Source: Nodosilinea sp. FACHB-131 (lineage in GTDB: Bacteria > Cyanobacteriota > Cyanobacteriia > Phormidesmidales > Phormidesmidaceae). From it: a stretch of 64,000 bases of DNA. Below are positions 26,405-35,263 of the stretch, piece by piece. The number at the start of each line of letters is the position of its first letter. The first letter of the stretch is position 1. Below the pieces are notes generated by a model that was not told the origin of the DNA, ran no database searches, and saw only the letters and a program-made list of their open reading frames with translations. The position numbers and the translations under genes were made by a program. The stretch lies in contig NZ_JACJOF010000004.1 in the NCBI RefSeq assembly GCF_014695395.1, positions 186,001 to 250,000 of the forward strand, in the 5' to 3' direction.

Positions 26405-27226
26405 ATGGAAAAGCTGCTGCAAGGTCTGCGTGAGTTTCAGGAAAACTATATTCCCGACCACCAAGAGCTGATCCAGCAGTTGGCCAAAGGCCAGCACCCT
26501 CGGGTGTTGTTTATCGGCTGCTCCGACTCGCGGGTGGACCCCACTATCATTACCCAGGCGGATATCGGTGATCTGTTCATCATCCGCAACGCGGGCAATA
26601 TTATTCCCCCCTACGAAGCCACCAACGGCGGCGAAGGAGCCACCATTGAGTACGCTATGGAGGCCCTTGATATTCGCCAGGTGATTGTCTGCGGCCACAC
26701 CCAGTGCGGAGCTATGAAAGGGCTGCTTCAAATCGGTGAGCTAGAAGAAAAAATGCCTCTGGTCTACCACTGGCTGCGCCACACCGAAGCCACCCGCAAG
26801 CTGGTCGAAGACCATTACAGTGATTTGCCCAAAAAAGAAAAGCTTGATTTGCTGGTGGCCCAAAACGTCCTCACCCAAATCGACAACCTGCAAACCTACC
26901 CTTCGGTGCGCTCAAAGCTGCACGCAGGCACCTTGGCCATCCACGGCTGGATCTACAAGCTCGATACCGCCGAGCTTCTGGCCTACGACGAGGATTCTAA
27001 AGCCTTCATACCGCCCCACAGCAAAATTTATGCCGACCTAGAACATGCTAAGTCGGTTAAGCCCGGTGGGCTTTCCCTGGAGTTTAACGACACCGTCAGG
27101 CCGGGTGCTGGTGCTCCTTCGATGGCCCTCCCCAAATTTTCCGAACCGGTGCAACCTTACTGGCCCGGTGCTAACCGCCTCAGCCCTGAGCAGGCCGCCC
27201 GCATTTACCGAGGCGCTGGGGGGTAG
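26405..27226 (+). CDS. ccaA: Beta-type carbonic anhydrase, carboxysomal CcaA
   Basis: Interconverts bicarbonate and CO2; in beta-carboxysomes CcaA supplies CO2 to Rubisco. The 273-residue protein has zinc ligands Cys39, His98 and Cys101 (GCSDSRVD and CGHTQCGAM) with the Asp41/Arg43 dyad. Beyond the catalytic part (about 1-205) it has the C-terminal extension typical of CcaA, ending in LSPEQAARIYRGAGG, a short conserved tail associated with carboxysome recruitment through CcmM. It meets the lipoprotein gene tail to tail with two bases between. ccm genes are not in the window. Confidence 0.92.
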   Translation: MEKLLQGLREFQENYIPDHQELIQQLAKGQHPRVLFIGCSDSRVDPTIITQADIGDLFIIRNAGNIIPPYEATNGGEGATIEYAMEALDIRQVIVCGHTQCGAMKGLLQIGELEEKMPLVYHWLRHTEATRKLVEDHYSDLPKKEKLDLLVAQNVLTQIDNLQTYPSVRSKLHAGTLAIHGWIYKLDTAELLAYDEDSKAFIPPHSKIYADLEHAKSVKPGGLSLEFNDTVRPGAGAPSMALPKFSEPVQPYWPGANRLSPEQAARIYRGAGG

Positions 27227-27228
27227 GG

Positions 27229-27798
27229 CTACCGATCAAAATTCGCAATTCGCCGCGCTGCGCCAATGCTCTGCTCGCCGGGGCCAAAGGTGACCTCTAG
27301 CGCCTGCTGCTCGGCAAAGGCGCTAGAGGCTTCGCGATAGACGGTGCGGGTAGTGGGTAGGGTGCGCCGCTGACCGTTGTAGTCAAAGGTGATGGCGTAC
27401 TTAACATCCTTGAGCAGTATCGGATCGGTGCGCTGCTCGATGGCTTCGCGCTTGCGGGCTTCTAGCTCATCAGCAGTGGGGCGAGGAGGCAAGGGCGGCC
27501 AATACAGCCCGTTGTCGTCGGGGCCGGTGGCGGCACCTTCAGGGCGCACGCCGTTGCGGTTAACGAGGGAGTTAGACTCGAAGGTTTCTTGGTGAATGGT
27601 CTGGCGGCGGTCAAAGCTGCGGGCGTAGTCGACCTGCCAGGTTTGGGTAACGGTGGCAGTGGCCTCGTAGGTGCCGGTGGTGACGGTGTTGCCGGTAGCA
27701 GGGTAGTTTTCGCAGCCCGCAACCAGGCCCAGGGTTAGTCCTAGCGCACTGGCCTGGAGCCAGCGAGGTACAGAAAACGTAGAGGACAGCGTAGACAT
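27229..27798 (-). CDS. Putative lipoprotein, function unknown
   Basis: A 189-residue protein if the start is the ATG at 27798 (MSTLSSTFSVPRWLQASALG), with a lipobox LVAGC near residue 28, so it should be lipid-anchored in a membrane. The open frame extends 38 codons upstream but that part lacks sense as a signal sequence. The mature part has a Thr-rich strand segment (TGTYEATATVTQTWQVDY) and a Pro-rich centre (WPPLPPRPTADE). No family was recognised. Confidence 0.72.
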   Translation of the reverse strand: MSTLSSTFSVPRWLQASALGLTLGLVAGCENYPATGNTVTTGTYEATATVTQTWQVDYARSFDRRQTIHQETFESNSLVNRNGVRPEGAATGPDDNGLYWPPLPPRPTADELEARKREAIEQRTDPILLKDVKYAITFDYNGQRRTLPTTRTVYREASSAFAEQQALEVTFGPGEQSIGAARRIANFDR

Positions 27799-28213
27799 AG
27801 CAACGGTCGGTGGTTTGTTGACGGATTGTCTGTATATAGACGCTACCAGCGCTTTGTATAGACCGCCTATGTAACGCGGCAGAGGATAAAAGTGGCACAA
27901 GAGGATGGTCAACCGGGTGAGTCGTTCGCTGCAGCAGCACTTTTCTCAGGGTATGGCTTTACGGTTCGGGGGCTAGAAGGTAAAAAGTCGGCCACTTTAA
28001 CCCGACGTTATCTTGTTGAGACCGTCCAACCGCTTACGATGGGGCAAGCTACGACAGGTCATCAAACCGTCGCCGAGCTTAAATTACGTTGTGTATCGAT
28101 TTAGTGCATCTGCCTATCGCTGACCGAGCGTATTGATCAAACCTGGTGAATACTACGCTCCTGCTTTGGCATATTAAAGCTGCCCGGCTGCCCCCACCGT
28201 GCGTTAATCTCCT
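27799..28213. other. Gene-poor leader region upstream of the secretion exporter
   Basis: This 415-bp gap divides the leftward lipoprotein gene from the rightward exporter. An open frame of 70 codons at 27892-28104 has no ribosome-binding site or recognisable motif and is not called. The gap holds copy 2 of the dispersed 18-bp motif. No clear promoter boxes were identified. Confidence 0.5.
28048..28065. repeat. Dispersed 18-bp intergenic motif, copy 2
   Basis: Identical over 18 bp to 1910-1927. It lies about 150 bp before the ATG of the ABC exporter and after a GGGG run, as copy 1 also does. Confidence 0.6.
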
Positions 28214-31198
28214 ATGACTCAAACGTCGCTCTCGATTCAGCAAACTTTTCAGTCTCTGGAGCCGTTTGATCGGCTGCCTGCCGAGGCGTTACAGCAGCTC
28301 TTGCAAACGGCCCAGCCCCTCAAGTACCGCGTCGGCCAGCCATTGCTGCGGCGGGAGGTGCTGACCCAGCAGGTGATTGTGCTGCTGGAGGGGCAGGCCC
28401 GGCTGCTGGGTTACGACCCGCGCAGTCAGCAGCCGGTGACCCTAGGTCGCTTTAGCCGGGGTGAAATGCTAGGGGTGATCAGCTTGATTCGCGGGGTGCC
28501 CTGCGAAACGGTAATCGCCTCAAGCGAGGTGCTGGCCCTCACCCTGCCGTCGTACACCTTCTTGAGTTTGCTCAACGAGTACCCGGAGTTTGGCGGGGAG
28601 GTACGCGATCGCGTCTATGCGATCGAGGCCTTTGACCTGGTCGCCGAGCATGCCAAAACCCACGCCCTCGATGTGGGCGATCTCAGGGCCAAGGCCCAGA
28701 CTGTCTGTGACGAATCGGCGATCGTCACCCTGCCCGCTGGTTCTAACAACCTAGCCCAGCTCGATCGCGCCCTGCTCTGGGTGCTCAGCGGAGGCACGGT
28801 GCTCAACCTGCCCGTGGGTTCAACCCTGGCGCTCGATCGGCCCGTGGAGATCCTCAGCCCCCAAGGAGCGCGGGTGCTAGGCATGACCCCGGCGGTGCTG
28901 GCCGAAACCCTGCCCGAACCCTCTGATCTAGAGCCAGAAGCCGTTGCTCGATCCGTAGAGGTGCTAGATGTCAACGACATTCCCTACGCCACCGAGGCCG
29001 ATCTGGGGCCCCGCGCCCAGGCGTCCTCAGCTATAGAGAAGTCGTCGGGCCGCGGCTACCCCTTCGCGCGGGGTCGGGGCGAGGTCGATGGGGCGCTGGC
29101 CTGCTTCGACATGCTCAGCCAGCAGTTTTCCATGCCCTTTCGCAAGGACGTGATTCGCCGCATTTTGACCAACCAGCATGAGCGCATGGGCCAGCTGTCG
29201 CTGCCGATCTGCGGCTCCGTAAGTGAGATGATGGGCCTCAAAACCCAGCTAGTGCGGGTGCCCGTAGGGGCCTTTGGCCGCCTCAATACCCCCTGCCTGA
29301 TCCGCTGGCAGGAGAGCTTTGCGGTGCTCTACGAAACCAGCGAAAAAGCTTACATTCTGGGCGACCCAGCGGTGGGCGTGATTCGCCGCACCCCTGAGAG
29401 CTTTGCCGAGGCCTGGGGCGAGGGTGGAGAAGTCCTTTTATTAGAGCCCACCCGCGAAACCCCCCAGCAAAAGTTTGGCCTCCAGTGGTTTTGGCCCTCA
29501 ATTCAAAAGTACCGCTGGGTGCTGATTGAGGTGTTTGTGGCCTCGTTCTTTGTGCAGCTGTTTGGCTTGGCCAACCCGCTGATGGTGCAGATCATCATTG
29601 ACCGGGTGATTGTGCAAAACAGCGTCGATACCCTGCAAGTGCTGGGCGTTTTCCTGGTGGTGGTGGCCATTTTTGAGGCCCTGCTCACCAGTCTGCGCAC
29701 CTATCTGTTTGTCGATACTACCAACCGCATCGACATGGCTCTGGGGTCGGAGATCATCGACCACCTGTTTCGTCTGCCCCTGCGCTACTTTGACAAACGC
29801 CCCGTGGGCGAGCTCTCCAGCCGCATCAACGAGCTAGAGAACATTCGCCAATTTCTCACCGGCACGGCGCTGACGGTGGTGCTCGACGCGGTGTTCTCGG
29901 TGCTGTACATCGTGGTGATGTTCATCTACAGCTGGGTGCTGACCCTGGTCGCCCTGGCCACGATTCCGCTGTTTGTGCTGGTGACAGCGCTGACTGCCCC
30001 CATTGTGCGCAAGCAGCTGCGCATCAAGGCTGAGCGCAATGCCGCCACCCAGTCGCTGCTAGTGGAGTCTCTGTCGGGCATTCAGACCGTCAAGGCCCAG
30101 AATATTGAGCTGCGCACCCGCTGGAAGTGGCAGGAGCGCTACGCCGAATACGTTAGCGCTGGGTTTAACACAGTGTTGACCTCCACCACCGCCAACTCGG
30201 CCAGCAACTTTCTCAACAAGCTCTCGGCTCTGCTGGTGCTGTGGGTGGGGGCCTACCTGGTGCTGGAGGGGCAGCTCACCCTGGGTCAGCTGATCGCCTT
30301 TCGGATTATCTCGGGCTACGTGACTGCGCCGATTTTGCGCTTGGCCCAGCTGTGGCAAAACTTTCAGGAAACGGCTCTGTCCCTGGAGCGGCTGTCTGAC
30401 ATCATCGACCATCCTCAAGAGACGGAGGCCGACGAAGCCAACCAGATTCCGATGCCTGAGATTACCGGGCAGGTCACCTTCGAGAACGTGGCCTTTCGCT
30501 TTGCGCCCTCAGGACCACTGCAATTGGCCAGTGTTAGCCTGGAGTTTCCGGCGGGAATTTTCATTGGTGTAGTGGGTCAGAGCGGCTCGGGTAAGAGCAC
30601 CCTGATGAAGCTGCTGCCTCGCCTCTACGAGCTCGAGTCGGGCCGCATTCTAATCGACCACTACGACATCAGCAAAGTCGAGCTGCATTCGCTGCGGCGG
30701 CAGATCGGCATTGTGCCGCAGGATAGTCTGCTGTTTGAGGGCACCATTCAGGAGAACATCTCACTCACCAACCCTGATGCTGAGCCCAGCGTGATTATTG
30801 AGGCGGCAAAAATTGCCTGCTGCCACGACTTCATCATGGATTTACCCCTGGGCTACAACACCCGTGTCGGCGAGCGGGGCTCGACCCTATCAGGTGGGCA
30901 GCGGCAGCGAATTGCGATCGCCCGCACCATTCTGCAAAATCCACGTCTGCTAATTTTGGATGAAGCCACCAGCGCCCTCGACTACGACACCGAGCACCAG
31001 GTCTCGATGAACCTCAAAGGCTGGGCCGAGGGCCGCACGGTGTTCTTCATTACCCACCGGCTTAACACCATTCAGCAGGCCGACCAGATTTTGGTGATGG
31101 AGCAGGGTTCAGCGGTCGAGCTGGGCACCCACGCCGAATTGATGGAACTCCAGGGCCGCTATTTCACCCTCTACCAGCAGCAGCTCACCGGCGTCTGA
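28214..31198 (+). CDS. Type I secretion ABC exporter with cNMP-like N-terminus and degenerate C39 domain
   Basis: An HlyB-type inner-membrane exporter, working with the HlyD adaptor downstream. The 994 residues divide into a cyclic-nucleotide-binding fold (about 10-145), a linker region, a C39-peptidase-like domain (about 290-415), six membrane helices (about 430-720) and an ATPase with Walker A GQSGSGKST near 790, signature LSGGQRQR near 892, Walker B LLILDEATS and ITHR. In the C39-like part the Cys expected before GPAC is absent (VDGALACF) and the His is replaced (SFAVLYE), so it should bind substrate rather than cleave leader peptides. The cNMP fold lacks the Glu and Arg that normally hold the cyclic phosphate (GVISLIRGVPCETVIA), so ligand binding is doubtful. 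Confidence 0.92.
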   Translation: MTQTSLSIQQTFQSLEPFDRLPAEALQQLLQTAQPLKYRVGQPLLRREVLTQQVIVLLEGQARLLGYDPRSQQPVTLGRFSRGEMLGVISLIRGVPCETVIASSEVLALTLPSYTFLSLLNEYPEFGGEVRDRVYAIEAFDLVAEHAKTHALDVGDLRAKAQTVCDESAIVTLPAGSNNLAQLDRALLWVLSGGTVLNLPVGSTLALDRPVEILSPQGARVLGMTPAVLAETLPEPSDLEPEAVARSVEVLDVNDIPYATEADLGPRAQASSAIEKSSGRGYPFARGRGEVDGALACFDMLSQQFSMPFRKDVIRRILTNQHERMGQLSLPICGSVSEMMGLKTQLVRVPVGAFGRLNTPCLIRWQESFAVLYETSEKAYILGDPAVGVIRRTPESFAEAWGEGGEVLLLEPTRETPQQKFGLQWFWPSIQKYRWVLIEVFVASFFVQLFGLANPLMVQIIIDRVIVQNSVDTLQVLGVFLVVVAIFEALLTSLRTYLFVDTTNRIDMALGSEIIDHLFRLPLRYFDKRPVGELSSRINELENIRQFLTGTALTVVLDAVFSVLYIVVMFIYSWVLTLVALATIPLFVLVTALTAPIVRKQLRIKAERNAATQSLLVESLSGIQTVKAQNIELRTRWKWQERYAEYVSAGFNTVLTSTTANSASNFLNKLSALLVLWVGAYLVLEGQLTLGQLIAFRIISGYVTAPILRLAQLWQNFQETALSLERLSDIIDHPQETEADEANQIPMPEITGQVTFENVAFRFAPSGPLQLASVSLEFPAGIFIGVVGQSGSGKSTLMKLLPRLYELESGRILIDHYDISKVELHSLRRQIGIVPQDSLLFEGTIQENISLTNPDAEPSVIIEAAKIACCHDFIMDLPLGYNTRVGERGSTLSGGQRQRIAIARTILQNPRLLILDEATSALDYDTEHQVSMNLKGWAEGRTVFFITHRLNTIQQADQILVMEQGSAVELGTHAELMELQGRYFTLYQQQLTGV

Positions 31199-31211
31199 AC
31201 GGCACGCCAAT

Positions 31212-31264
31212 TTTTAATTTTGAACTTTGAATTTAATCCTCCAATTCAAAGTTCAAAATTAAAA
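31212..31264. repeat. Perfect 20-bp inverted repeat between the secretion genes
   Basis: TTTTAATTTTGAACTTTGAA (31212-31231) pairs perfectly with 31245-31264, loop 13 nt. It is AT-rich, unlike its surroundings, and would fold in the mRNA between the exporter and adaptor genes, possibly altering stability or partial termination. Similar AT-rich palindromes are common intergenic repeats in filamentous cyanobacteria (recalled, not checked). Confidence 0.85.
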
Positions 31265-31315
31265 CTCCCCATCTCCCCTACCCCCTCACCCCCTTACTCC
31301 CCTACTCCCCCTACC
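31252..31315. repeat. G-free tract just before the HlyD start
   Basis: From 31252 to the ATG at 31316 there is no G on the plus strand; the tract is mainly CTCCCC/CTACCCC. No Shine-Dalgarno sequence is therefore present upstream of the adaptor gene. The context suggests either leaderless-like initiation or coupling with the exporter gene. Confidence 0.6.
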
Positions 31316-32839
31316 ATGGTTCGCATCAACAGCATCCCCCCTACCCCCCCCGCCACCCCCGACCAAAACGGCGATGTCGTGCTGGCCAACCAGCCCTCGC
31401 GGCAAAAGGTGCAGTTTGACAAGCCGGTGATTCTTCGTCAGTCGCCTCGCTGGTCCCGGGCGGTGGTGTGGAGCCTGGTGGGGGTGACAGCGTTTACCCT
31501 AGCCTGGGCCTGTTTGGCTAAGTTTGAGGAGGCTATCCCGGCCCAGGGCAAGCTAGAACCCAAGGGCATGGTGCAGCCGGTGCAGGCTCCGGTGGGCGGC
31601 GTAGTGCGCGAGGTGCTGGTCGCCGAGGGACAGGCTGTGGAGGTGGGCGACCCGCTGCTGCGGTTTGACCCCGAGACTACCCAGGCTCAGCTCACCTCCC
31701 TGGAGACCATTCGCACCAAGGTGCGGGAAGAAAATGCTTACTACAAATCGCAGCTAGCCGACAATATTGAGGCCAGCGCCCCGGTAGATATCGCCCCCGG
31801 TTTGATTCAGCTGACCAGCAACCGCGCCGCTCTAGTGGCCGAAAACGCTCTCTACCGCGCTCAGCTAGCGGGGGATGTGACCGGGGAAAGCTTGCCTGTC
31901 GCCCAGCGCGATCGCCTGCGGGCTTCTAATGCCGAACTCAACTCGCGCCTCAGCATCGCTAACCTGGAGGTTGACCAGCTGCGTCGCCAGCTCACCCAAA
32001 CCGAGGCCCAGCTGGCCAATGCCCGCGATGCGCTGCGGGTCAACCAAAATATTCTCGATCGCATTCGGCCGCTGTATGAGGCCGGGGGCATTGGTGAAAT
32101 TCAATACCTCCAGCAGGAGCAGGAGGTGAATAACCGCCAGACTGAGGTCAATCGCTTGGTGGAGGAAGGGCAGCGGCTAGAGCTGGCGATCGCCCAGGCC
32201 CAGGAGCAATTTCGCAACACCTCAATCGCCTCCCAGGATGACCTGCAGCAGCGGATCGCCGCCAACGATAACCAGATCGCCACCATCGATAGCCAACTGA
32301 CCAAAACCATTCTCGAAAACGACAACCGCCTGCAAGAGCTTGACAGCCAGATTGCCCAGCTTCAGCAAACCCTCACCTATCAAGAACTGCGCGCCCCGGT
32401 GAACGGCACGGTGTTTAACCTCAAGGCCAACCAGGCGGGCTATGTAGCTAACTCCACCGAGCCGATTCTTGAAATTGTGCCCAGCGATGCCCTGGTGGCG
32501 CGGGTGTTTATCACCAACCGCGATATTGGCTTTGTGCGCGAGGGCATGGAGGTCGATGTTCGCATTGACTCATTTCCCTACAGCGAGTTTGGTGATGTGA
32601 AGGGCACCCTGACCCGGATTGGCTCCGACGCGCTGCCCCCCGACCAGATCAACCCCACCTTTCGCTTTCCGGCAGAGATTACCCTAGGCGATCAGGCGAT
32701 TGCGATCGATGGGCAGCCCGTGAAGCTGCAATCGGGCATGTCCCTGAGCGCCAACATCAAGACCCGGCCTCGGCGAGTGATCACCATCTTCTCCGACCTG
32801 TTTGTGCGCAAAATCGACACGATCAAGACGGGCGGCTAG
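31316..32839 (+). CDS. HlyD-family membrane fusion protein
   Basis: Periplasmic adaptor of a type I secretion system, bridging the ABC exporter and a TolC-like outer membrane pore. From the ATG at 31316 the protein has 507 residues: a Pro-rich cytoplasmic tail, one membrane helix near 45-65 (VVWSLVGVTAFTLAWACLA), a biotinyl-lipoyl half (PVQAPVGGVVREVLVAEGQAV), a long coiled coil (about 160-330), the second lipoyl half (LRAPVNGTVFNLKANQAG) and beta-barrel domains. The frame also opens at 31220 but that section is translated from a G-free tract and is not conserved in type. A TolC gene is not in the window. Confidence 0.92.
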   Translation: MVRINSIPPTPPATPDQNGDVVLANQPSRQKVQFDKPVILRQSPRWSRAVVWSLVGVTAFTLAWACLAKFEEAIPAQGKLEPKGMVQPVQAPVGGVVREVLVAEGQAVEVGDPLLRFDPETTQAQLTSLETIRTKVREENAYYKSQLADNIEASAPVDIAPGLIQLTSNRAALVAENALYRAQLAGDVTGESLPVAQRDRLRASNAELNSRLSIANLEVDQLRRQLTQTEAQLANARDALRVNQNILDRIRPLYEAGGIGEIQYLQQEQEVNNRQTEVNRLVEEGQRLELAIAQAQEQFRNTSIASQDDLQQRIAANDNQIATIDSQLTKTILENDNRLQELDSQIAQLQQTLTYQELRAPVNGTVFNLKANQAGYVANSTEPILEIVPSDALVARVFITNRDIGFVREGMEVDVRIDSFPYSEFGDVKGTLTRIGSDALPPDQINPTFRFPAEITLGDQAIAIDGQPVKLQSGMSLSANIKTRPRRVITIFSDLFVRKIDTIKTGG

Positions 32840-32884
32840 CCATTCAGACAGCGCTTAAAGTTATTACAGATGCGGGTTTGGGGC

Positions 32885-32945
32885 GTGAGGTGCAGGGTTT
32901 AGGGCTGCACCTCACACCCTAAACCCTGCACCTTAAACCCCTTTT
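32885..32945 (+). terminator. Two mutually exclusive hairpins after hlyD-like gene
   Basis: Stem A: GTGAGGTGCAG (32885-32895) with 32905-32915, 11 perfect pairs. Stem B: AGGTGCAGGGTTTAGGG (32888-32904) with 32917-32933, 17 perfect pairs, followed by a CCCCTTTTT run. The two stems share bases and cannot form together. Stem B looks like the terminator of the secretion operon. Confidence 0.75.
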
Positions 32946-33075
32946 TCAGCCTGTCCTCCCCCTGCCGGTTCTTTCCGTGACGACTCATTCATAGAAAAAG
33001 CAGACTAAGTCTTCCTGATTTGATAGAATAGCGTCTATGTAAAAAGCGCCGTTGCTTGATTGGGGAGGTCGTTCG

Positions 33076-34050
33076 TTGATTCATGCCACGCTGCACCAGC
33101 TTAAGGTTTTTGAAGCAACTGCCCGCCACGGCAGCTTTACCCGCGCCGCCGAGGAACTCTACCTGACCCAGCCCACGGTGTCGATTCAGGTGAAGCAGTT
33201 AACCAAGGCGGTGGGGCTACCTCTGTTCGAACAGATTGGCAAGCGCCTCTACCTCACCCAGGCAGGGCAAAAGCTGCTAGAAACCTGCCAGGAAATTTTT
33301 GACGGCCTTGACCAGTTTGAGATGGCGGTATCTGACCTCAAGGGTCTCAAACAGGGCCAGCTGCGCCTGGCGGTGATTACCACGGCCAAATATTTTGTGC
33401 CCCGGCTGCTGGGACCATTTTGTCAGCGGTTCCCCGGCATTGATATTTCGCTGAAGGTGACGAACCACCAGCAGATTCAAGAGCGCATGGCCAACAACGA
33501 TGACGATCTCTATATCATCAGCACGCCGCCCGAGCAGCCCGATCTGAAGATCTACCCCTTTCTTGAAAATCCCCTGGTGGTGCTGGGGCCGCAGGATCAC
33601 CCGCTGGTGGGCAAGGCGCGATCGCCCATCAGCGTTCTCAATGGCGAGCAGTTCATCATGCGCGAGCCAGGGTCAGGCACCCGTCACGCGGTGCAAAAGC
33701 TGTTTGCCGAGCACGATGTGAATGTGAAGGTGCGGCTGGAGCTGGGCAGCAACGAGGCGATTAAGCAGGCGATCGCAGGTGGTCTGGGCATCTCAGTGCT
33801 GTCGCTGCACACCATTATCTCTGAGGGCACCAGGGGTGAGTTTGCCATCCTTGATGTTGACCACTTCCCCATCGATCGCCACTGGTATGTAGCCCACCTG
33901 GCGGGTAAGCAGCTCTCGGTAGTGTCTCAAGCATTCTTGAGCTATCTGCTGGAGGAAAGCCACACCCTAGTAGAAAACCTGCTGCCGGGGATTAGTCGGG
34001 CGCCAGCTGCGATCGACCCTAAGGGTGCAGAGCTCCTGACCAAGGTTTAG
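33076..34050 (+). CDS. LysR-family regulator, CbbR/CmpR-like
   Basis: A LysR-type regulator with strong similarity in style to cyanobacterial regulators of carbon assimilation genes. The 324-residue protein has a helix-turn-helix (ATARHGSFTRAAEELYLTQPTVS) near the N-terminus and a substrate-binding domain with blocks LRLAVITTAKYFVPRLLGPF, MREPGSGTRHAVQKLF and LGSNEAIKQAIAGGLGISVLS. The frame reaches back to a TTG at 33052, but the TTG at 33076 has GGGAGG 7 bases upstream and starts right at IHATLHQLKVF, so I use it. No ATG is available. Whether it is CmpR, RbcR or NdhR cannot be settled here, and no target genes are adjacent. Confidence 0.9.
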   Translation: MIHATLHQLKVFEATARHGSFTRAAEELYLTQPTVSIQVKQLTKAVGLPLFEQIGKRLYLTQAGQKLLETCQEIFDGLDQFEMAVSDLKGLKQGQLRLAVITTAKYFVPRLLGPFCQRFPGIDISLKVTNHQQIQERMANNDDDLYIISTPPEQPDLKIYPFLENPLVVLGPQDHPLVGKARSPISVLNGEQFIMREPGSGTRHAVQKLFAEHDVNVKVRLELGSNEAIKQAIAGGLGISVLSLHTIISEGTRGEFAILDVDHFPIDRHWYVAHLAGKQLSVVSQAFLSYLLEESHTLVENLLPGISRAPAAIDPKGAELLTKV

Positions 34051-34150
34051 CCTGAGAAGGTGAGGCTACCTAAATCCCCCTTCAAAAAGAGGTCTTGTTA
34101 ACCCATAGACCTACCAACTCTTCTGTTTGAGGCGATCGCTAACCCTGGCC

Positions 34151-35032
34151 ATGAAACAACTCTCGCCGGAACAACGCGAACTGGTATCGTCGCTCGTAAA
34201 GCGGCTTGGCACGATCCGTGGGATTAGGGCTGTCGTGCTTGGGGGGTCGCATGCCCGCGATCGCGCTCAGCCAGAGTCAGATATCGATCTCGGTATCTTC
34301 TACTCAGAAGCGGATCCTTTCTCTATTCAAAGCCTTCGTGAGCTGGCTGACGCCGTCAACGACACCGCCGCACCAGTAGTCACAAACTTTTATGAGTGGG
34401 GTCCCTGGATTAACGGTGGAGCCTGGCTGACCATTGGCGGCCAGCGCGTCGATTTCCTCTATCGCAGCCTCGAACACATGGAGCGAGTCATCGCCGAGGC
34501 TGAAGCAGGCCGGTACGAGCTTCACTATTCCCAGCAGCCACCCTTCGGATACTTCAGCGGCACCTACCTTGGCGACATCGCGGTATGTGTTCCCCTGTTT
34601 GATCCCGAGGCACGGCTCGATTTGCTGAAGCGGCGGGTCGCGGACTACCCGGAGGCCCTGCGGCGGTCCGTAATGCAGGACTATCTTTGGATGGCCGAAT
34701 TTGGGCTCGCTGGATTCGCCCGCAAGTTTGCCACGCGCTCTGACAGTTATGGGACGGCAGCTTGCCTAACCTGTGCCGTGAACCAGCTGGTATTGGTGCT
34801 TTTCGCTTTGAACCGCACCTACCTGATCAACGACAAGACGGCCCTTGAGGAGATTGCCGAGTTTGAGCAGGCCCCGCGGGAATTCGGGCTTCGGGTGCAG
34901 AAGACGCTCGCGCACCTTGGTGCGTCTCCTACGGAACTCATCGCTGCTGTTGAGAGCGTCGCGCAACTGGTTCGGGAGACAGTTGATCTAACAGACGGGC
35001 TATACCAGCCACGCTACCCGCTACCAACGTGA
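34151..35032 (+). CDS. Nucleotidyltransferase-domain protein
   Basis: A predicted nucleotidyltransferase of the kanamycin/minimal-NTase type; substrate unknown. From the ATG at 34151 the 293-residue protein has the signature VVLGGSHARDRAQPESDIDLGIFY near residue 30 with the GS and the two catalytic Asp residues two apart. The rest is helical and may bind the partner or substrate. The codon use and lack of internal HIP1 octamers differ from neighbours, and AT-rich sequence follows, which is consistent with transfer (inference). No partner antitoxin-like HEPN gene is adjacent, so a toxin-antitoxin role is not supported. The frame extends to TTG 34127. Confidence 0.78.
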   Translation: MKQLSPEQRELVSSLVKRLGTIRGIRAVVLGGSHARDRAQPESDIDLGIFYSEADPFSIQSLRELADAVNDTAAPVVTNFYEWGPWINGGAWLTIGGQRVDFLYRSLEHMERVIAEAEAGRYELHYSQQPPFGYFSGTYLGDIAVCVPLFDPEARLDLLKRRVADYPEALRRSVMQDYLWMAEFGLAGFARKFATRSDSYGTAACLTCAVNQLVLVLFALNRTYLINDKTALEEIAEFEQAPREFGLRVQKTLAHLGASPTELIAAVESVAQLVRETVDLTDGLYQPRYPLPT

Positions 35033-35263
35033 TTGGGGCCAATCAGCATATTGTTTGATTAAAGAATTCATTCAAAATATTGATGCCTAGCTCACGGCCT
35101 AGTCATTCGGTAGCTCTACCTACCCATGTGTTGCCTCGTTAGTAGAGCTGAAATGTCTAACTGGCCTTTTTCGTGCCACAACTATCCCGCTAATTCAGCG
35201 TTACAAAAACTTTGGATGGCCAAGCAAGATTGCGCTACGTTGAGAGAAACTTAGGAATAAATT

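Noticed and set aside
27892-28104. Rightward 70-codon frame before the secretion exporter
   Set aside because: No ribosome-binding site, no domain, and it runs through the dispersed 18-bp motif.
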